Part shown: positions 32,729 to 42,136 of the stretch, one piece after another
Numbering within the stretch: position 1 is the stretch's first letter
Layout: each line of letters begins with the position of its first letter
Source of the DNA: Gammaproteobacteria bacterium
GTDB taxonomy: Bacteria; Pseudomonadota; Gammaproteobacteria; GCA-002705445; GCA-002716945
NCBI GenBank assembly: GCA_002716945.1
Contig: PBCF01000002.1
Coordinates: forward strand, 1-64,000
DNA length: 64,000 bases
Direction: 5' to 3'
Notes under the pieces: generated by a model
The model's input: the letters and a program-made list of their open reading frames with translations, nothing else
Database searches by the model: none
Told to the model about the DNA's origin: nothing
Made by a program: the position numbers and the translations under genes

Positions 32729-33166
32729 ATGTCAGTAAATAAAGTCATCCTTCTAGGCAGAGTTGGGAATGAGCCGGAAGTCAAATATATGCCAAGCGGT
32801 AATGCAGTTTTAAACTTATCAATAGCCACAAATCGTAAAATAAAAAATCAAGAATCTGATACGTGGGAAGATAAAACTGAATGGCATAGAGTGGTTTTTT
32901 TTAACAAACCTGCAGAAATTGTTTCTCAATATGTTAAAAAAGGCCAACAACTATATGTTGAAGGTAGATTGCAAACTAGAAAATGGCAAGATAAAGATGG
33001 AATTGAGAAATACTCCACCGATATAATCTCTGATAATTTTACATTTGTAGGTAGCAAGAGTGATAATCTTGAAGAACCTACAAAAACACAACAACCTCCA
33101 TCCAATGAAAAACCCGTTGAAGACCATTCTCCACAGCAATCTGATGATATGGACGTTCCATTTTAA
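32729..33166 (+). CDS. ssb: Single-stranded DNA-binding protein
   Basis: SSB coats single-stranded DNA and recruits replication and repair proteins. The 145-residue product has an OB fold in the first ~110 residues (NKVILLGRVGNEPEVKYMPSG, TEWHRVVFFNKPAEI, GQQLYVEGRLQTRKWQDKDG). A flexible Gln/Pro-rich linker follows, then the acidic tip DDMDVPF, the partner-binding tail. Its stop shares one base with the miaB start. Confidence 0.97.
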   Translation: MSVNKVILLGRVGNEPEVKYMPSGNAVLNLSIATNRKIKNQESDTWEDKTEWHRVVFFNKPAEIVSQYVKKGQQLYVEGRLQTRKWQDKDGIEKYSTDIISDNFTFVGSKSDNLEEPTKTQQPPSNEKPVEDHSPQQSDDMDVPF

Positions 33167-34485
33167 TGGCCGCAAAAAAATTTTTCATTAAAACTCAAGG
33201 ATGTCAGATGAATGAATATGATTCTGAAAAACTTGGAGATATTCTAAAAAATAATTTAGATTTTATTCCATCAGATGATCCCAAAATAGCTGACTTGTTA
33301 GTCTTAAATACATGCTCAATAAGAGAAAAAGCTCAGGAAAAGGTTTTTTCTGAACTTGGAAGATGGAAAAAAATTAAAGAAAAAAATCCAGACACACTTA
33401 TTGCCGTTGGTGGTTGTGTTGCTTCGCAAGAGGGCGAGCAAATAAAATTGCGATCACCTCAAGTAGATATTGTTTTTGGACCACAAACTATTCATAGATT
33501 GCCAAAAATGATTAAAGACATAAGGAGTCAAAAAAAAACTTCAGTAGACATTAGCTTTCCAGAAATTGAAAAGTTTGATTATATACCAAATTCTAAAAAA
33601 AAATTTCCTTCAGCATACGTTACCATTATGGAAGGTTGTAGTAAATATTGTACTTTTTGTGTAGTGCCATATACACGTGGAGAGGAAGTAAGCAGACGTC
33701 TTGATGATATAATATATGAAGTTAATCACTTAGCAGAACTGGGCACGAAAGAGATTATCCTGTTGGGTCAAAATGTTAATGCTTATAATTCATACACAAC
33801 GAATAATCAAAAAGCTGATTTTGCTACACTTGTGAGACATATATCATATATTGAAGGTATAAAGAGAATCAGACATACAACCTCTCATCCAATTGATTGC
33901 AGTGAAAGTTTTATCAAAGAACACACCAATCCAATATTGGCAGATAATTTACATTTACCTGTTCAATCAGGATCAGATGTTATCTTGGCAAAGATGAAGA
34001 GAAAACATTCTATTTTAGAATACAAAAATATTATCAAAAAAATACGAGCGTTGAGACCTGGTATCAGTATTACATCTGATTTTATTGTTGGATACCCAAA
34101 TGAAACTGATTATGATTTTGAGCAAACTATGAACCTTGTTAATGAGATCGAGTTTGATGATGCATATAGTTTCATATACAGTAAAAGACCAGGTACTCCT
34201 GCATCTTCTGAATATGATAATATTTCAGATCAGATCAAAAAAAACCGATTACATGTATTACAATCAAGAATTAAAGACTTATCATATAATTATCTAGAAA
34301 AAATGATAAACACCAATCAGCAAATATTGGTAGAAGGTTCTTCAGCAAGAAATAATCGAGAATTATTTGGAAGAACGTATAACAACAAAATTGTAAACTT
34401 TGATGGTTCAGCAGATTTAATAGGAAAAATGATTGATATAAAGATTACTGATTTAAGATCAAAGACATTAAGAGGCAAATTATAA
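33166..34485 (+). CDS. miaB: tRNA-2-methylthio-N6-dimethylallyladenosine synthase MiaB
   Basis: MiaB is a radical SAM enzyme that adds a methylthio group to i6A37 of tRNAs reading UNN codons. The 439-residue product has the UPF0004 domain with cysteines in KTQGCQMNEYDSEK, LNTCSIREKA and VGGCVASQEG. The radical SAM motif is EGCSKYCTFCVVPYTRG, and a C-terminal TRAM domain follows. Its TAA stop (34483-34485) overlaps the predicted phoH start, in the pattern ATAA where ATGA would be expected. Confidence 0.97.
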   Translation: MAAKKFFIKTQGCQMNEYDSEKLGDILKNNLDFIPSDDPKIADLLVLNTCSIREKAQEKVFSELGRWKKIKEKNPDTLIAVGGCVASQEGEQIKLRSPQVDIVFGPQTIHRLPKMIKDIRSQKKTSVDISFPEIEKFDYIPNSKKKFPSAYVTIMEGCSKYCTFCVVPYTRGEEVSRRLDDIIYEVNHLAELGTKEIILLGQNVNAYNSYTTNNQKADFATLVRHISYIEGIKRIRHTTSHPIDCSESFIKEHTNPILADNLHLPVQSGSDVILAKMKRKHSILEYKNIIKKIRALRPGISITSDFIVGYPNETDYDFEQTMNLVNEIEFDDAYSFIYSKRPGTPASSEYDNISDQIKKNRLHVLQSRIKDLSYNYLEKMINTNQQILVEGSSARNNRELFGRTYNNKIVNFDGSADLIGKMIDIKITDLRSKTLRGKL

Positions 34486-35450
34486 CTACGAAAATCACAC
34501 ATCAGAACATAATCCTACAACCACAAGATAATGAGAGGCTTGCGAATCTTTGTGGATTATTAGATGAAAACCTTAGACAAATTGAAACTCATATGAAAGT
34601 TGAAATATCTAATAGAGGAAATTCATTTCGAATCAAAGGTGATGAAAAAATTGTTCCATTAACATCACAACTTTTGGAAGAGCTTTATAAAATTTCTGAA
34701 TATGAGGAGCTTACTCCAAAGCAACTTCATATGTATATGAATAAACAAGCCCACAAAGATAAAAATTATATAGAAGAAAATATTGAAACTACAATTAGAT
34801 TAAAGAAAATAACAATCAAACCCAAATGTAAATCTCAAGAAGATTATATTCTTGGTATAAATAATAATGAGTTAACATTTGGAGTTGGATCTGCCGGAAC
34901 TGGTAAAACGTACTTAGCTGTTGCTTGTGCAGTTCATTATCTAGAAAATAATTTAGTAAAAAAAATATTTCTAGCACGACCAGCCATAGAGGCTGGTGAA
35001 AAATTGGGTTTTCTTCCTGGCGATCTAGCGGAAAAAGTCAATCCTTATCTACAGCCTATTTATGATGCATTGTATGAAATTATTGGTTTTGATAAAGTTA
35101 CAAAATTATTAGAGAAGAAGATTATTGAAATTGCACCGCTTGCCTATATGAGAGGCAGAACACTCAATGATGCATTTATTATATTAGATGAAGCTCAAAA
35201 CACTACTATTGCTCAAATGAAAATGTTTTTAACAAGAATTGGTTATGGATCAAAAACTGTTGTTACTGGCGATACAAGTCAAGTTGATTTACCTAGTGAC
35301 ATTAAGTCTGGATTAAAAGATGCGCTTGAATTCATACCAAAAATTAAAGGCGTACATACCACAAAATTTAAACCTCAAGATGTTATGAGACATCAAATTG
35401 TTAAATCTATTATCAGCCAATATGATAAAAGAAAAAAAGAATCTACTTAA
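34482..35450 (+). CDS. ybeZ: PhoH-like ATPase (YbeZ), predicted ATA start
   Basis: YbeZ is a cytoplasmic P-loop ATPase of the PhoH family, linked to YbeY and RNA metabolism. It has the Walker A GVGSAGTGKTYLA, RPAIEAGEKLGFLPGDL, APLAYMRGRTLNDAFIILDEAQN and TGDTSQVDLP. The first ATG in frame is at 34593, but the frame upstream encodes the family's conserved N-terminus (DNERLANLCGLLDENLRQIE). It has no stop back to 34449 and no ATG, GTG or TTG. An ATA at 34482 lies 6 bases after AGAGG (34471-34475), exactly where an ATGA stop/start overlap with miaB would sit. I therefore start the gene at 34482 (322 residues); the fallback is a 285-residue form from 34593. Downstream it overlaps ybeY by 29 bases. 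Confidence 0.85.
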   Translation: MTTKITHQNIILQPQDNERLANLCGLLDENLRQIETHMKVEISNRGNSFRIKGDEKIVPLTSQLLEELYKISEYEELTPKQLHMYMNKQAHKDKNYIEENIETTIRLKKITIKPKCKSQEDYILGINNNELTFGVGSAGTGKTYLAVACAVHYLENNLVKKIFLARPAIEAGEKLGFLPGDLAEKVNPYLQPIYDALYEIIGFDKVTKLLEKKIIEIAPLAYMRGRTLNDAFIILDEAQNTTIAQMKMFLTRIGYGSKTVVTGDTSQVDLPSDIKSGLKDALEFIPKIKGVHTTKFKPQDVMRHQIVKSIISQYDKRKKEST

Positions 35451-35892
35451 AATAAAAATAATTAGAAAAATTACGAGAGGATATATTCCAACAGATTATA
35501 AAATCTCAAAATGGGCAACATTATCATATATGAGAAAAAAAAAATCTTTGGTTACTATCAAATTAGCTGATAAAAAAGAAATGATGCAATTAAATCAATT
35601 ATATTCGAATAAAAAAATAGCATGTAATACTTTGTCTTTTTCATGTGATCAGACTCTAGGGATAGATTTACACGTATTAGGTGACATTGCTCTCTGTCCA
35701 TCTTTAGTGAATAAAGAATCTAAGATTTATAATAAAACCCCAGATTCACGTTGGGCTCATATGATAATACATTCAATGTTACACCTCCAAGGATATAAAC
35801 ATAATTCTGTAATCAACCGAAATAAAATGGAATCTATAGAAATAAAAATTATGAAAAAACTTGGTTATAAAAACCCATATTATGCAAACTGA
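35422..35892 (+). CDS. ybeY: Endoribonuclease YbeY (16S rRNA maturation)
   Basis: YbeY is a zinc-dependent endonuclease for 16S rRNA 3'-end maturation and ribosome quality control. The zinc site HSMLHLQGYKH (HxxxHxxxxxH) is near the C-terminus, and NTLSFSCDQ corresponds to the family's TDVLSFP stretch, although degenerate. The ATG at 35422 is preferred to a TTG at 35398. It lies inside phoH (29-base overlap), and its last 11 bases overlap corC. The product is 156 residues, and the sequence is quite diverged but the context (phoH-ybeY-corC-lnt) is decisive. Confidence 0.93.
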   Translation: MIKEKKNLLKIKIIRKITRGYIPTDYKISKWATLSYMRKKKSLVTIKLADKKEMMQLNQLYSNKKIACNTLSFSCDQTLGIDLHVLGDIALCPSLVNKESKIYNKTPDSRWAHMIIHSMLHLQGYKHNSVINRNKMESIEIKIMKKLGYKNPYYAN

Positions 35893-36706
35893 AACAAAAA
35901 AGAAGAGATGGCTCGATAAACTTTTGAGTCTTATGGCTGATAGTCCCAAGAAGAAATCTGATTTATTGGAAGTTTTAAGCGAATCAGTCAAAGATGGATT
36001 AATTGACTCTAATTCATTGGAAATGATAGAGGGAGTTTTTAAAGTTTCTGAAATACAAGTTAGAGAAATTATGATCCCTAGACCACACATGAGTGTTATT
36101 GATGTAAATGATGATATAAACGAAGTAATCAAAAAAGTTGTCGACTCTGGACATTCAAGATTTCCAGTTATTGATCAAAACAGAGATAATATAATTGGAA
36201 TTTTATTTGCTAAAGATCTACTTAAAAGAGCGAATACAGAAAAGATTACAGATTTTGATTTACATGATTGTTTAAGGCCAGCTATATTTGTACCCGAAAG
36301 CAAACGTCTAAATATATTATTAAATGAATTTAAATCTGGAAGAAATCATATAGCAATTGTTATTGGCGAACATAGTAACGTATCTGGACTGGTAACAATT
36401 GAAGATGTTCTTGAAGAAATTGTTGGAGAAATAGATGATGAGCATGATAAAACGAGTGAAACAAAAATTCTTTCTCAAGGTAAAGGAAAATATTTAGTTG
36501 ATGCACTTACAAATTTAGATGAATTCAATAATTACTTCTCGACTAGTTTTAATGATAAGGATATTGAAACATTAGGAGGTTATTTGATAAATAAATTTGA
36601 GAGAGTTCCGTCTAAAAATGAAATTATTAAAATAGATAACTTAATTTTTAAGATTATTGCCGTTGATTCTAGAAAAATTAATAGAGTTCAAGTTGTTGTT
36701 GAATAA
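35882..36706 (+). CDS. corC: CBS-domain protein CorC/YbeX
   Basis: CorC is a cytoplasmic protein with paired CBS domains and a CorC_HlyC domain, linked to magnesium/cobalt efflux and ribosome function. The 274-residue product shows VREIMIPRPHMSVIDVN and FPVIDQNRDNIIGILFAKDLL for CBS1. CBS2 ends HSNVSGLVTIEDVLEEIVGEI, and the transporter-associated C-terminal domain is DALTNLDEFNNYF...ETLGGYLI. The ATG at 35882 replaces an upstream TTG. There are no membrane helices. Confidence 0.93.
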   Translation: MQTETKKKRWLDKLLSLMADSPKKKSDLLEVLSESVKDGLIDSNSLEMIEGVFKVSEIQVREIMIPRPHMSVIDVNDDINEVIKKVVDSGHSRFPVIDQNRDNIIGILFAKDLLKRANTEKITDFDLHDCLRPAIFVPESKRLNILLNEFKSGRNHIAIVIGEHSNVSGLVTIEDVLEEIVGEIDDEHDKTSETKILSQGKGKYLVDALTNLDEFNNYFSTSFNDKDIETLGGYLINKFERVPSKNEIIKIDNLIFKIIAVDSRKINRVQVVVE

Positions 36707-38162
36707 AAAAGTTTTTTTACTTTTTTTATCTGCCGCAATATATCCTTTAGCGTTTTCACCTATAAATCTAAAATTTTTGAGTTATATTTCTATATCTGTA
36801 TTTATCATATTACTTTTAAGATCGAATCGAAAAGAATCAATTAGACTCTCATTTTTTTATGGATTTATTCTTTATTTTGTGGGCGTTAGCTGGGTATTTA
36901 ATAGTATTTATAATTTTGGTGGTGAAAATTTATTTTCTTCGGTTTTAATTACATTAATATTTATATTAACCTTAGCAGCCACTTTTATTCCAATTGGATT
37001 TTTTATAAATAAGTCTTTAAAGCTGTCTCCTACCAAATCTTCTTTATTGATATCTTCGTTATGGATAGCTTGTGAATTTATTAGATCAAATTTATTTGGT
37101 GGTTTTCCATGGCTTATCATAGGACATAGTCAAATACATACTATCTTTGATAATTTTTTCCCAATCTTGGGTTCATATTTTGTTGGGTTCATTGTTATAG
37201 TTCTTTCATCTTTTTTTTCCATAATTCTTATACAAAATCTTAATAAAAAATATTTTATACAATTATTTGTAGCTGCTGCGACACTATTTATAATTAATCT
37301 AATACCAATTCATTGGACAAAACACTCAAATGAAAATATCAATTTTGCAGTCATACAGGCTAACATTCATCAGGGACTTAAATTTGATACATCATTAACT
37401 GAAAAAATAAAATATAAATATCAAAAAATGTCAGAGCAGCATAGTGATAAAGACTTGATAGTATGGCCAGAAACTGCTATCCCTGAACTTATTGGTAATC
37501 ATCAATATTTAAATAAATTAAAAGAAAATTATAATGAGTCACTATTAATATCCGGGATATTTCGGTTTGACCTATCATCGAATAAAATTTTTAATAGTAT
37601 TGTGTTTTTGAAAGAGAGTATGCAGTTTTACGACAAACGACACCTTGTTCCTTTTGGAGAATATATACCATTAAAAGATTTTATAAAACCCTTGGGAAAA
37701 TTATTAGATGTACCTATGTCCGATATTTCAGAAGGCAATCGTAACCAATCATTTATTAAATTCAAGAACTATAATATTTATCCTCTCATATGTTATGAAA
37801 TAGCGTACCCCGATTTAATTTACACCAACAAAGATGAATATGGTTTGATATTAAATTTGAGCAATGATGGATGGTTTGGAGATTCATTTGCTCCTCATCA
37901 ACATTTACAAATAGCTCAGATAAGAGCTATAGAGACTCAAAGTTACATACTAAGAGCTGCAAACACTGGAATTTCAGCGGTAATAAATCCTACAGGGAAA
38001 ATTAATAATTTCATTCCTCTTAACGAAGAGGGTGTTTTAACCGGTAATATTTTCACAACAAAATTTCTGACCCCATATATGGTTTTTGGAGATTATCCTA
38101 TTTTGATGCTAATATTCTTATTGATATTTTTACATATTTATAGATTTAAAAGAAATGGATAA
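36699..38162 (+). CDS. lnt: Apolipoprotein N-acyltransferase
   Basis: Lnt adds the third acyl chain to lipoproteins in the inner membrane. About six N-terminal membrane helices are followed by a periplasmic nitrilase-like domain. The catalytic triad is visible: Glu in IVWPETAIPE, Lys in YDKRHLVPFGEY, and Cys365 in PLICYEIAYPD. The start is uncertain. No ATG fits, and three adjacent TTG codons (36693, 36696, 36699) lie just before the corC stop; I use the last, giving 487 residues starting NKKVFLLF. The gene overlaps leuS by 8 bases. LptE (40597) is a likely substrate. Confidence 0.94.
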   Translation: MNKKVFLLFLSAAIYPLAFSPINLKFLSYISISVFIILLLRSNRKESIRLSFFYGFILYFVGVSWVFNSIYNFGGENLFSSVLITLIFILTLAATFIPIGFFINKSLKLSPTKSSLLISSLWIACEFIRSNLFGGFPWLIIGHSQIHTIFDNFFPILGSYFVGFIVIVLSSFFSIILIQNLNKKYFIQLFVAAATLFIINLIPIHWTKHSNENINFAVIQANIHQGLKFDTSLTEKIKYKYQKMSEQHSDKDLIVWPETAIPELIGNHQYLNKLKENYNESLLISGIFRFDLSSNKIFNSIVFLKESMQFYDKRHLVPFGEYIPLKDFIKPLGKLLDVPMSDISEGNRNQSFIKFKNYNIYPLICYEIAYPDLIYTNKDEYGLILNLSNDGWFGDSFAPHQHLQIAQIRAIETQSYILRAANTGISAVINPTGKINNFIPLNEEGVLTGNIFTTKFLTPYMVFGDYPILMLIFLLIFLHIYRFKRNG

Positions 38163-40593
38163 AGAATATAAACCAAAAATCATAGAAGAAGAAGCCCGGG
38201 AATATTGGGAGAAAAACAATTCATTCAAAACTGATTTATCTAATACAGAAAATAAGTTTTATTGTTTGAGTATGTTCCCTTATCCTAGTGGCAAGTTACA
38301 TATGGGTCATGTTAGAAATTATACTATTGGAGACTTAATATCGCGTTCTAATAAGATGAGAGGCAAAAATGTTTTTCAACCTATGGGATGGGATTCATTC
38401 GGTCTTCCTGCAGAAAATGCTGCTATAGAAAATAATGTACACCCAGCAAAATGGACAGAAAAAAATATAAAACATATGAAAGAACAATTAACTAATCTAG
38501 GTTTTTCTTATGATTGGTCATCAGAACTTTCAACATCAGACCCAAAATATTTTAGGTGGGAACAATGGTTTTTTTTACAATTGTTGAAGAATAAGATTGT
38601 ATATAAAAAAAATGCAGAAGTTAATTGGGATCCAGTGGATAAAACAGTCCTAGCAAATGAACAAGTAATTGATGGAAGAGGCTGGAGATCAGGTGCTCTG
38701 ATTGAACGCAAACAAATACCTCAATGGTTTTTGAATATCTCCAATTATTCTCAAGAATTACTTGATAGCATAGAAGAACTTGAGCATTGGCCTTCATCAG
38801 TCAAAATCATGCAAAAAAATTGGATAGGGAAGTCTGAAGGAGTAAATATAGAATTCAAAATCAAAAATAGCCAATCATGTGTTTCGGTATTTACAACAAG
38901 ATTAGATACATTATTAGGTGTAACATTTATTTCTATCAGCCCTTCTCACCCATTAATTTCTAAAAATGTTGTAAAAAATAAAGAGATAAAAGTTTTTCTA
39001 GAAAAATTTTCATCTACAAAATTATCAGAAGAATCTCTTTCAACGATTGAAAAAGATGGGGTCGATACTGGATTGAGAGCTATACATCCACTAACCAACG
39101 AAGAAATTCCTATTTGGATTGCAAATTATGTATTAGAAGGATATGGAACTGGGGCTGTTATGTCTGTTCCCGGTCATGATGTTAGAGACTATGATTTTGC
39201 CAAGAAATTTAATCTCCCGATTATAAACGTAGTAACATCGTCTAATAATCAAGATAATACTGAAAGCCCGTTTGTTGAGGAAGGAATACTAATAAATTCT
39301 GGGAAATATAATAATTTAACCTCTATCCGAGCTAAAGATGTAATTTTGAAAGACTTAGCAAATAGAAATCAAGCATCTAAAAAAATAAAATATAGGTTAC
39401 GAGACTGGGGTATATCTAGACAGCGTTATTGGGGTTGTCCTATACCGGTTTATTATCATAATGATGATAAATCATTACATCCGATACCTGAGGATCAATT
39501 ACCGGTTAAATTGCCCGATGACATAGATTTTTCCTTGGATGGAAATCCATTAGCAAATCATCCAACATGGAAAAAAATCAAATGTCCGATAACAGGTAAA
39601 GATTCCACGAGAGAGACAGATACATTTGATACATTTTTTGAATCTTCCTGGTATTACATAAGATTCCTATCAGCAAATAATAACAAAGAATTATTAGATA
39701 AAAAACATAATCTATGGTTGCCTGTAGACCAATATGTTGGAGGAATAGAACATGCAATATTGCATTTACTTTATGCACGCTTTTTTCATAAATTAATGCG
39801 TGATTTAAAGATTGTGAATAACTCTGAACCTTTTTTGTCATTACTATCTCAAGGCATGGTATTAAAAGATGGAGCTAAAATGTCTAAATCTAAGAATAAT
39901 ACTGTAGATCCTAACGATATGATTACAAAATATGGAGCTGACACGATTCGTTTATTTATAATATTTGCATCACCAGCAGATCAAAACTTAGAATGGTCAG
40001 ATTCCGCAATAGAAGGATCGTTTAAATTTCTAAAAAGATTATGGTCTCTATGTTACTCATATAACGAAATCAAAGAACACGTTGTCTGTTCAAAACAAAA
40101 TGATATAAAAAAAATAAGAAAAAAAATACACCATTCTATAATGAGGGTTACGCAAGATTTTTTTGAACGCAAAAGTTTTAATACGGCCGTTGCAACAATG
40201 ATGGAACTACTTAATGAACTAATTAAGTTTCACAAATTATATCCAAATGAAAAAGATACTTTGTATGAAGGTATTTCTAGTTTATTGAAGATGTTGTCAC
40301 CAATATCGCCACATATAACTCATTATATTTGGTTTGTCCTTGGAAGCGATAATCCTATCCATTCAGAATCATGGCCAAATTTAGATAAATCCGCACTAGA
40401 AGAATCAAAAGCTGAGCTTATTATTCAAATAAATGGTAAACTTAGATCAAGAATACTTGTTGATACTGGGGCTAACGAAGAGTCAGTAAAAGCTATAGCA
40501 AGTTCTGAGCAAAAAATTAAACCATATCTTATGAACAAAAAAATCAAAAAGATTATATTCGTCAAAGACAAACTAATAAATTTTGTAGTGTAA
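38155..40593 (+). CDS. leuS: Leucyl-tRNA synthetase
   Basis: This class I synthetase charges tRNA-Leu. The 812-residue product has the HIGH-type motif PYPSGKLHMGHVRNYTIGD, GWDSFGLPAENAA, the editing (CP1) domain with TRLDTLLGVTF and GTGAVMSVPGHD, and KMSKSKNN. It is slightly shorter than E. coli LeuS (860). It overlaps lnt by 8 bases and is followed by lptE after 3 bases. Confidence 0.98.
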   Translation: MDKEYKPKIIEEEAREYWEKNNSFKTDLSNTENKFYCLSMFPYPSGKLHMGHVRNYTIGDLISRSNKMRGKNVFQPMGWDSFGLPAENAAIENNVHPAKWTEKNIKHMKEQLTNLGFSYDWSSELSTSDPKYFRWEQWFFLQLLKNKIVYKKNAEVNWDPVDKTVLANEQVIDGRGWRSGALIERKQIPQWFLNISNYSQELLDSIEELEHWPSSVKIMQKNWIGKSEGVNIEFKIKNSQSCVSVFTTRLDTLLGVTFISISPSHPLISKNVVKNKEIKVFLEKFSSTKLSEESLSTIEKDGVDTGLRAIHPLTNEEIPIWIANYVLEGYGTGAVMSVPGHDVRDYDFAKKFNLPIINVVTSSNNQDNTESPFVEEGILINSGKYNNLTSIRAKDVILKDLANRNQASKKIKYRLRDWGISRQRYWGCPIPVYYHNDDKSLHPIPEDQLPVKLPDDIDFSLDGNPLANHPTWKKIKCPITGKDSTRETDTFDTFFESSWYYIRFLSANNNKELLDKKHNLWLPVDQYVGGIEHAILHLLYARFFHKLMRDLKIVNNSEPFLSLLSQGMVLKDGAKMSKSKNNTVDPNDMITKYGADTIRLFIIFASPADQNLEWSDSAIEGSFKFLKRLWSLCYSYNEIKEHVVCSKQNDIKKIRKKIHHSIMRVTQDFFERKSFNTAVATMMELLNELIKFHKLYPNEKDTLYEGISSLLKMLSPISPHITHYIWFVLGSDNPIHSESWPNLDKSALEESKAELIIQINGKLRSRILVDTGANEESVKAIASSEQKIKPYLMNKKIKKIIFVKDKLINFVV

Positions 40594-40596
40594 TTT

Positions 40597-41094
40597 ATGC
40601 ATAGTATATTTAAAATTTTCTTATTTTTTATAATGTCTTCATCATTAATCTCGTGCGGATATACGATGAGGGGAAGCTTAAAAATCTCTGAAAGCATTAA
40701 TACTATAAGTATACAATCACAACAATATTCTGATGTTTCAAATGATATAAATTTACTTTTGACAAGCATGGATATACAAACAACAAACCAATTAGATAAG
40801 TCAGGTTATACGATCAAAATTATTAATGAAAGGTTGGATAAAAGACAACTAACCATAAACCCAGATGGTAGAGTTAACGAATATGAATTAATTTTTACTG
40901 TAACGTTTTCTGTAATCACCCCATCAAAAGAATTTGCTCCTGATACGATTACTTTGTATAGAGATTATTCTTTTGATGAGAGTAAAATATTGGGTACATC
41001 TGATAGAGAAACTGCACTCCATAAAGAAATGATATCTACAGCATCAACGATTATTATCGATAGATTCAAGGCAAAAATAACTAACAACCCCTAA
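40597..41094 (+). CDS. lptE: LPS-assembly lipoprotein LptE
   Basis: LptE is the outer-membrane lipoprotein that plugs the LptD barrel and delivers lipopolysaccharide to the cell surface. The 165-residue product has a lipoprotein signal peptide with lipobox LISC (cysteine near residue 20), followed by GYTMRGSLKI as in the family. The location after leuS is the classic one. In E. coli holA would follow directly; here a 5.8-kb block intervenes. The TAA stop overlaps the TAG of the convergent gene in a CTAA tetranucleotide. Confidence 0.93.
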   Translation: MHSIFKIFLFFIMSSSLISCGYTMRGSLKISESINTISIQSQQYSDVSNDINLLLTSMDIQTTNQLDKSGYTIKIINERLDKRQLTINPDGRVNEYELIFTVTFSVITPSKEFAPDTITLYRDYSFDESKILGTSDRETALHKEMISTASTIIIDRFKAKITNNP

Positions 41095-41792
41095 GTTTTC
41101 CTTTTTATAAAGTCATATGGTTCAGGTCTTGTTTTATCATGAATATTCATTCTATATTCGATAAAATTATCTAAATCATTAAAATGGAAAAACGGATTCC
41201 CTTCTATTTGTTCGCTCATAGTCGAAGTCTTTTTTGTAGAATAATCATGACCCGGCAAGATTAATGTTGAATCTGATAAATTATTTTTTAAATCTTTTAA
41301 TGAATTATACATATCTTCAGGTGAACCTCCGTGTAAATCACATCTTCCGCACCCATAAACAAATAGTGTATCACCAGCAATAAGATTTCCTTCAATATTG
41401 TAGCATGCTGATCCAGGTGTGTGACCAGGTGTATGTATAGATCTTATTTCACATTCACCTAGTGCAATAATATCATCAGCTCCAGTGAGTTGAATATTAT
41501 CATATTCCTTGCCCCAGAAAGAATATTCTTTTTTATTTAAAAAAATTTGCGCATCATAAGCCTCCAAAACATGATCGACTGCATTTACATGATCATGATG
41601 ACTATGAGTTAAAAATATTTTTTCTAAAATTAAATGGTTTTCTCTAATATATTTAGTTGGCCCAGTTAGATCCCATGCAGGATCAATAATTGCAGCTCTC
41701 TTAGTTTTTATATCCCAAATTATATATATAAGATTCTGCATAGGACCGACGGCAAATGTTTTAATATTAAACTTATTTATTTCTTGTTGCAT
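41091..41792 (-). CDS. Metallo-beta-lactamase fold hydrolase (glyoxalase II / persulfide dioxygenase-like)
   Basis: The 233-residue product has the metal-binding motif THSHHDHVNAVDH and further ligands in HTPGHTPGS, AGDTLF and PGHDY. The string GCGRCDLHGGSPEDMY resembles the persulfide dioxygenase and YcbL-like branch more than classical GloB. Members hydrolyse thioesters or oxidise persulfides; the substrate cannot be decided from the sequence. No signal peptide is seen, so it is probably cytoplasmic. It is divergent from the small gene at 41841 and convergent with lptE. Confidence 0.85.
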   Translation of the reverse strand: MQQEINKFNIKTFAVGPMQNLIYIIWDIKTKRAAIIDPAWDLTGPTKYIRENHLILEKIFLTHSHHDHVNAVDHVLEAYDAQIFLNKKEYSFWGKEYDNIQLTGADDIIALGECEIRSIHTPGHTPGSACYNIEGNLIAGDTLFVYGCGRCDLHGGSPEDMYNSLKDLKNNLSDSTLILPGHDYSTKKTSTMSEQIEGNPFFHFNDLDNFIEYRMNIHDKTRPEPYDFIKRKT

Positions 41793-41840
41793 AATTTCAG
41801 TGCTATAATAGGATAGTAATGTATTATATCGGAAATTTCT

Positions 41841-42134
41841 ATGACTGAGATAATTTTAAAACCTGAACTTATAAAAAATATTCAAAAGGTTCTCGTTGAT
41901 TATGAACCTAAGAATCAAGATCCAATTCTTGCTGCACAATATCTATCTGCTGTAGTTGGATCTATCATTGCCACAGCTGATATACCAAAAGAAGAACAAG
42001 ACAATATTTTGAAACAGTTATTAGATTTTACAAGATATGTTTTTGATCAACAAACATCTACATTACAGTCTGGTGAAAGTCAGAATAACCAAAATAATCC
42101 AACAGAGTCATTTGGTAAGTGGAAACCTGAGTAA
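41841..42134 (+). CDS. Small protein of unknown function (97 residues)
   Basis: I do not recognise this protein. It is acidic to neutral and looks helical. A possible amphipathic stretch (ILAAQYLSAVVGSIIATADI, about residues 29-48) is not long or hydrophobic enough to be a clear membrane helix. The C-terminal ~25 residues are Gln/Asn/Ser-rich and probably disordered. The ATG is preceded by a short AT-rich region shared with the divergent hydrolase gene. The stop is 2 bases from the end of convergent pyrD. Coding is supported by the uninterrupted frame filling the gap between two real genes. Confidence 0.7.
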   Translation: MTEIILKPELIKNIQKVLVDYEPKNQDPILAAQYLSAVVGSIIATADIPKEEQDNILKQLLDFTRYVFDQQTSTLQSGESQNNQNNPTESFGKWKPE

Positions 42135-42136
42135 TT

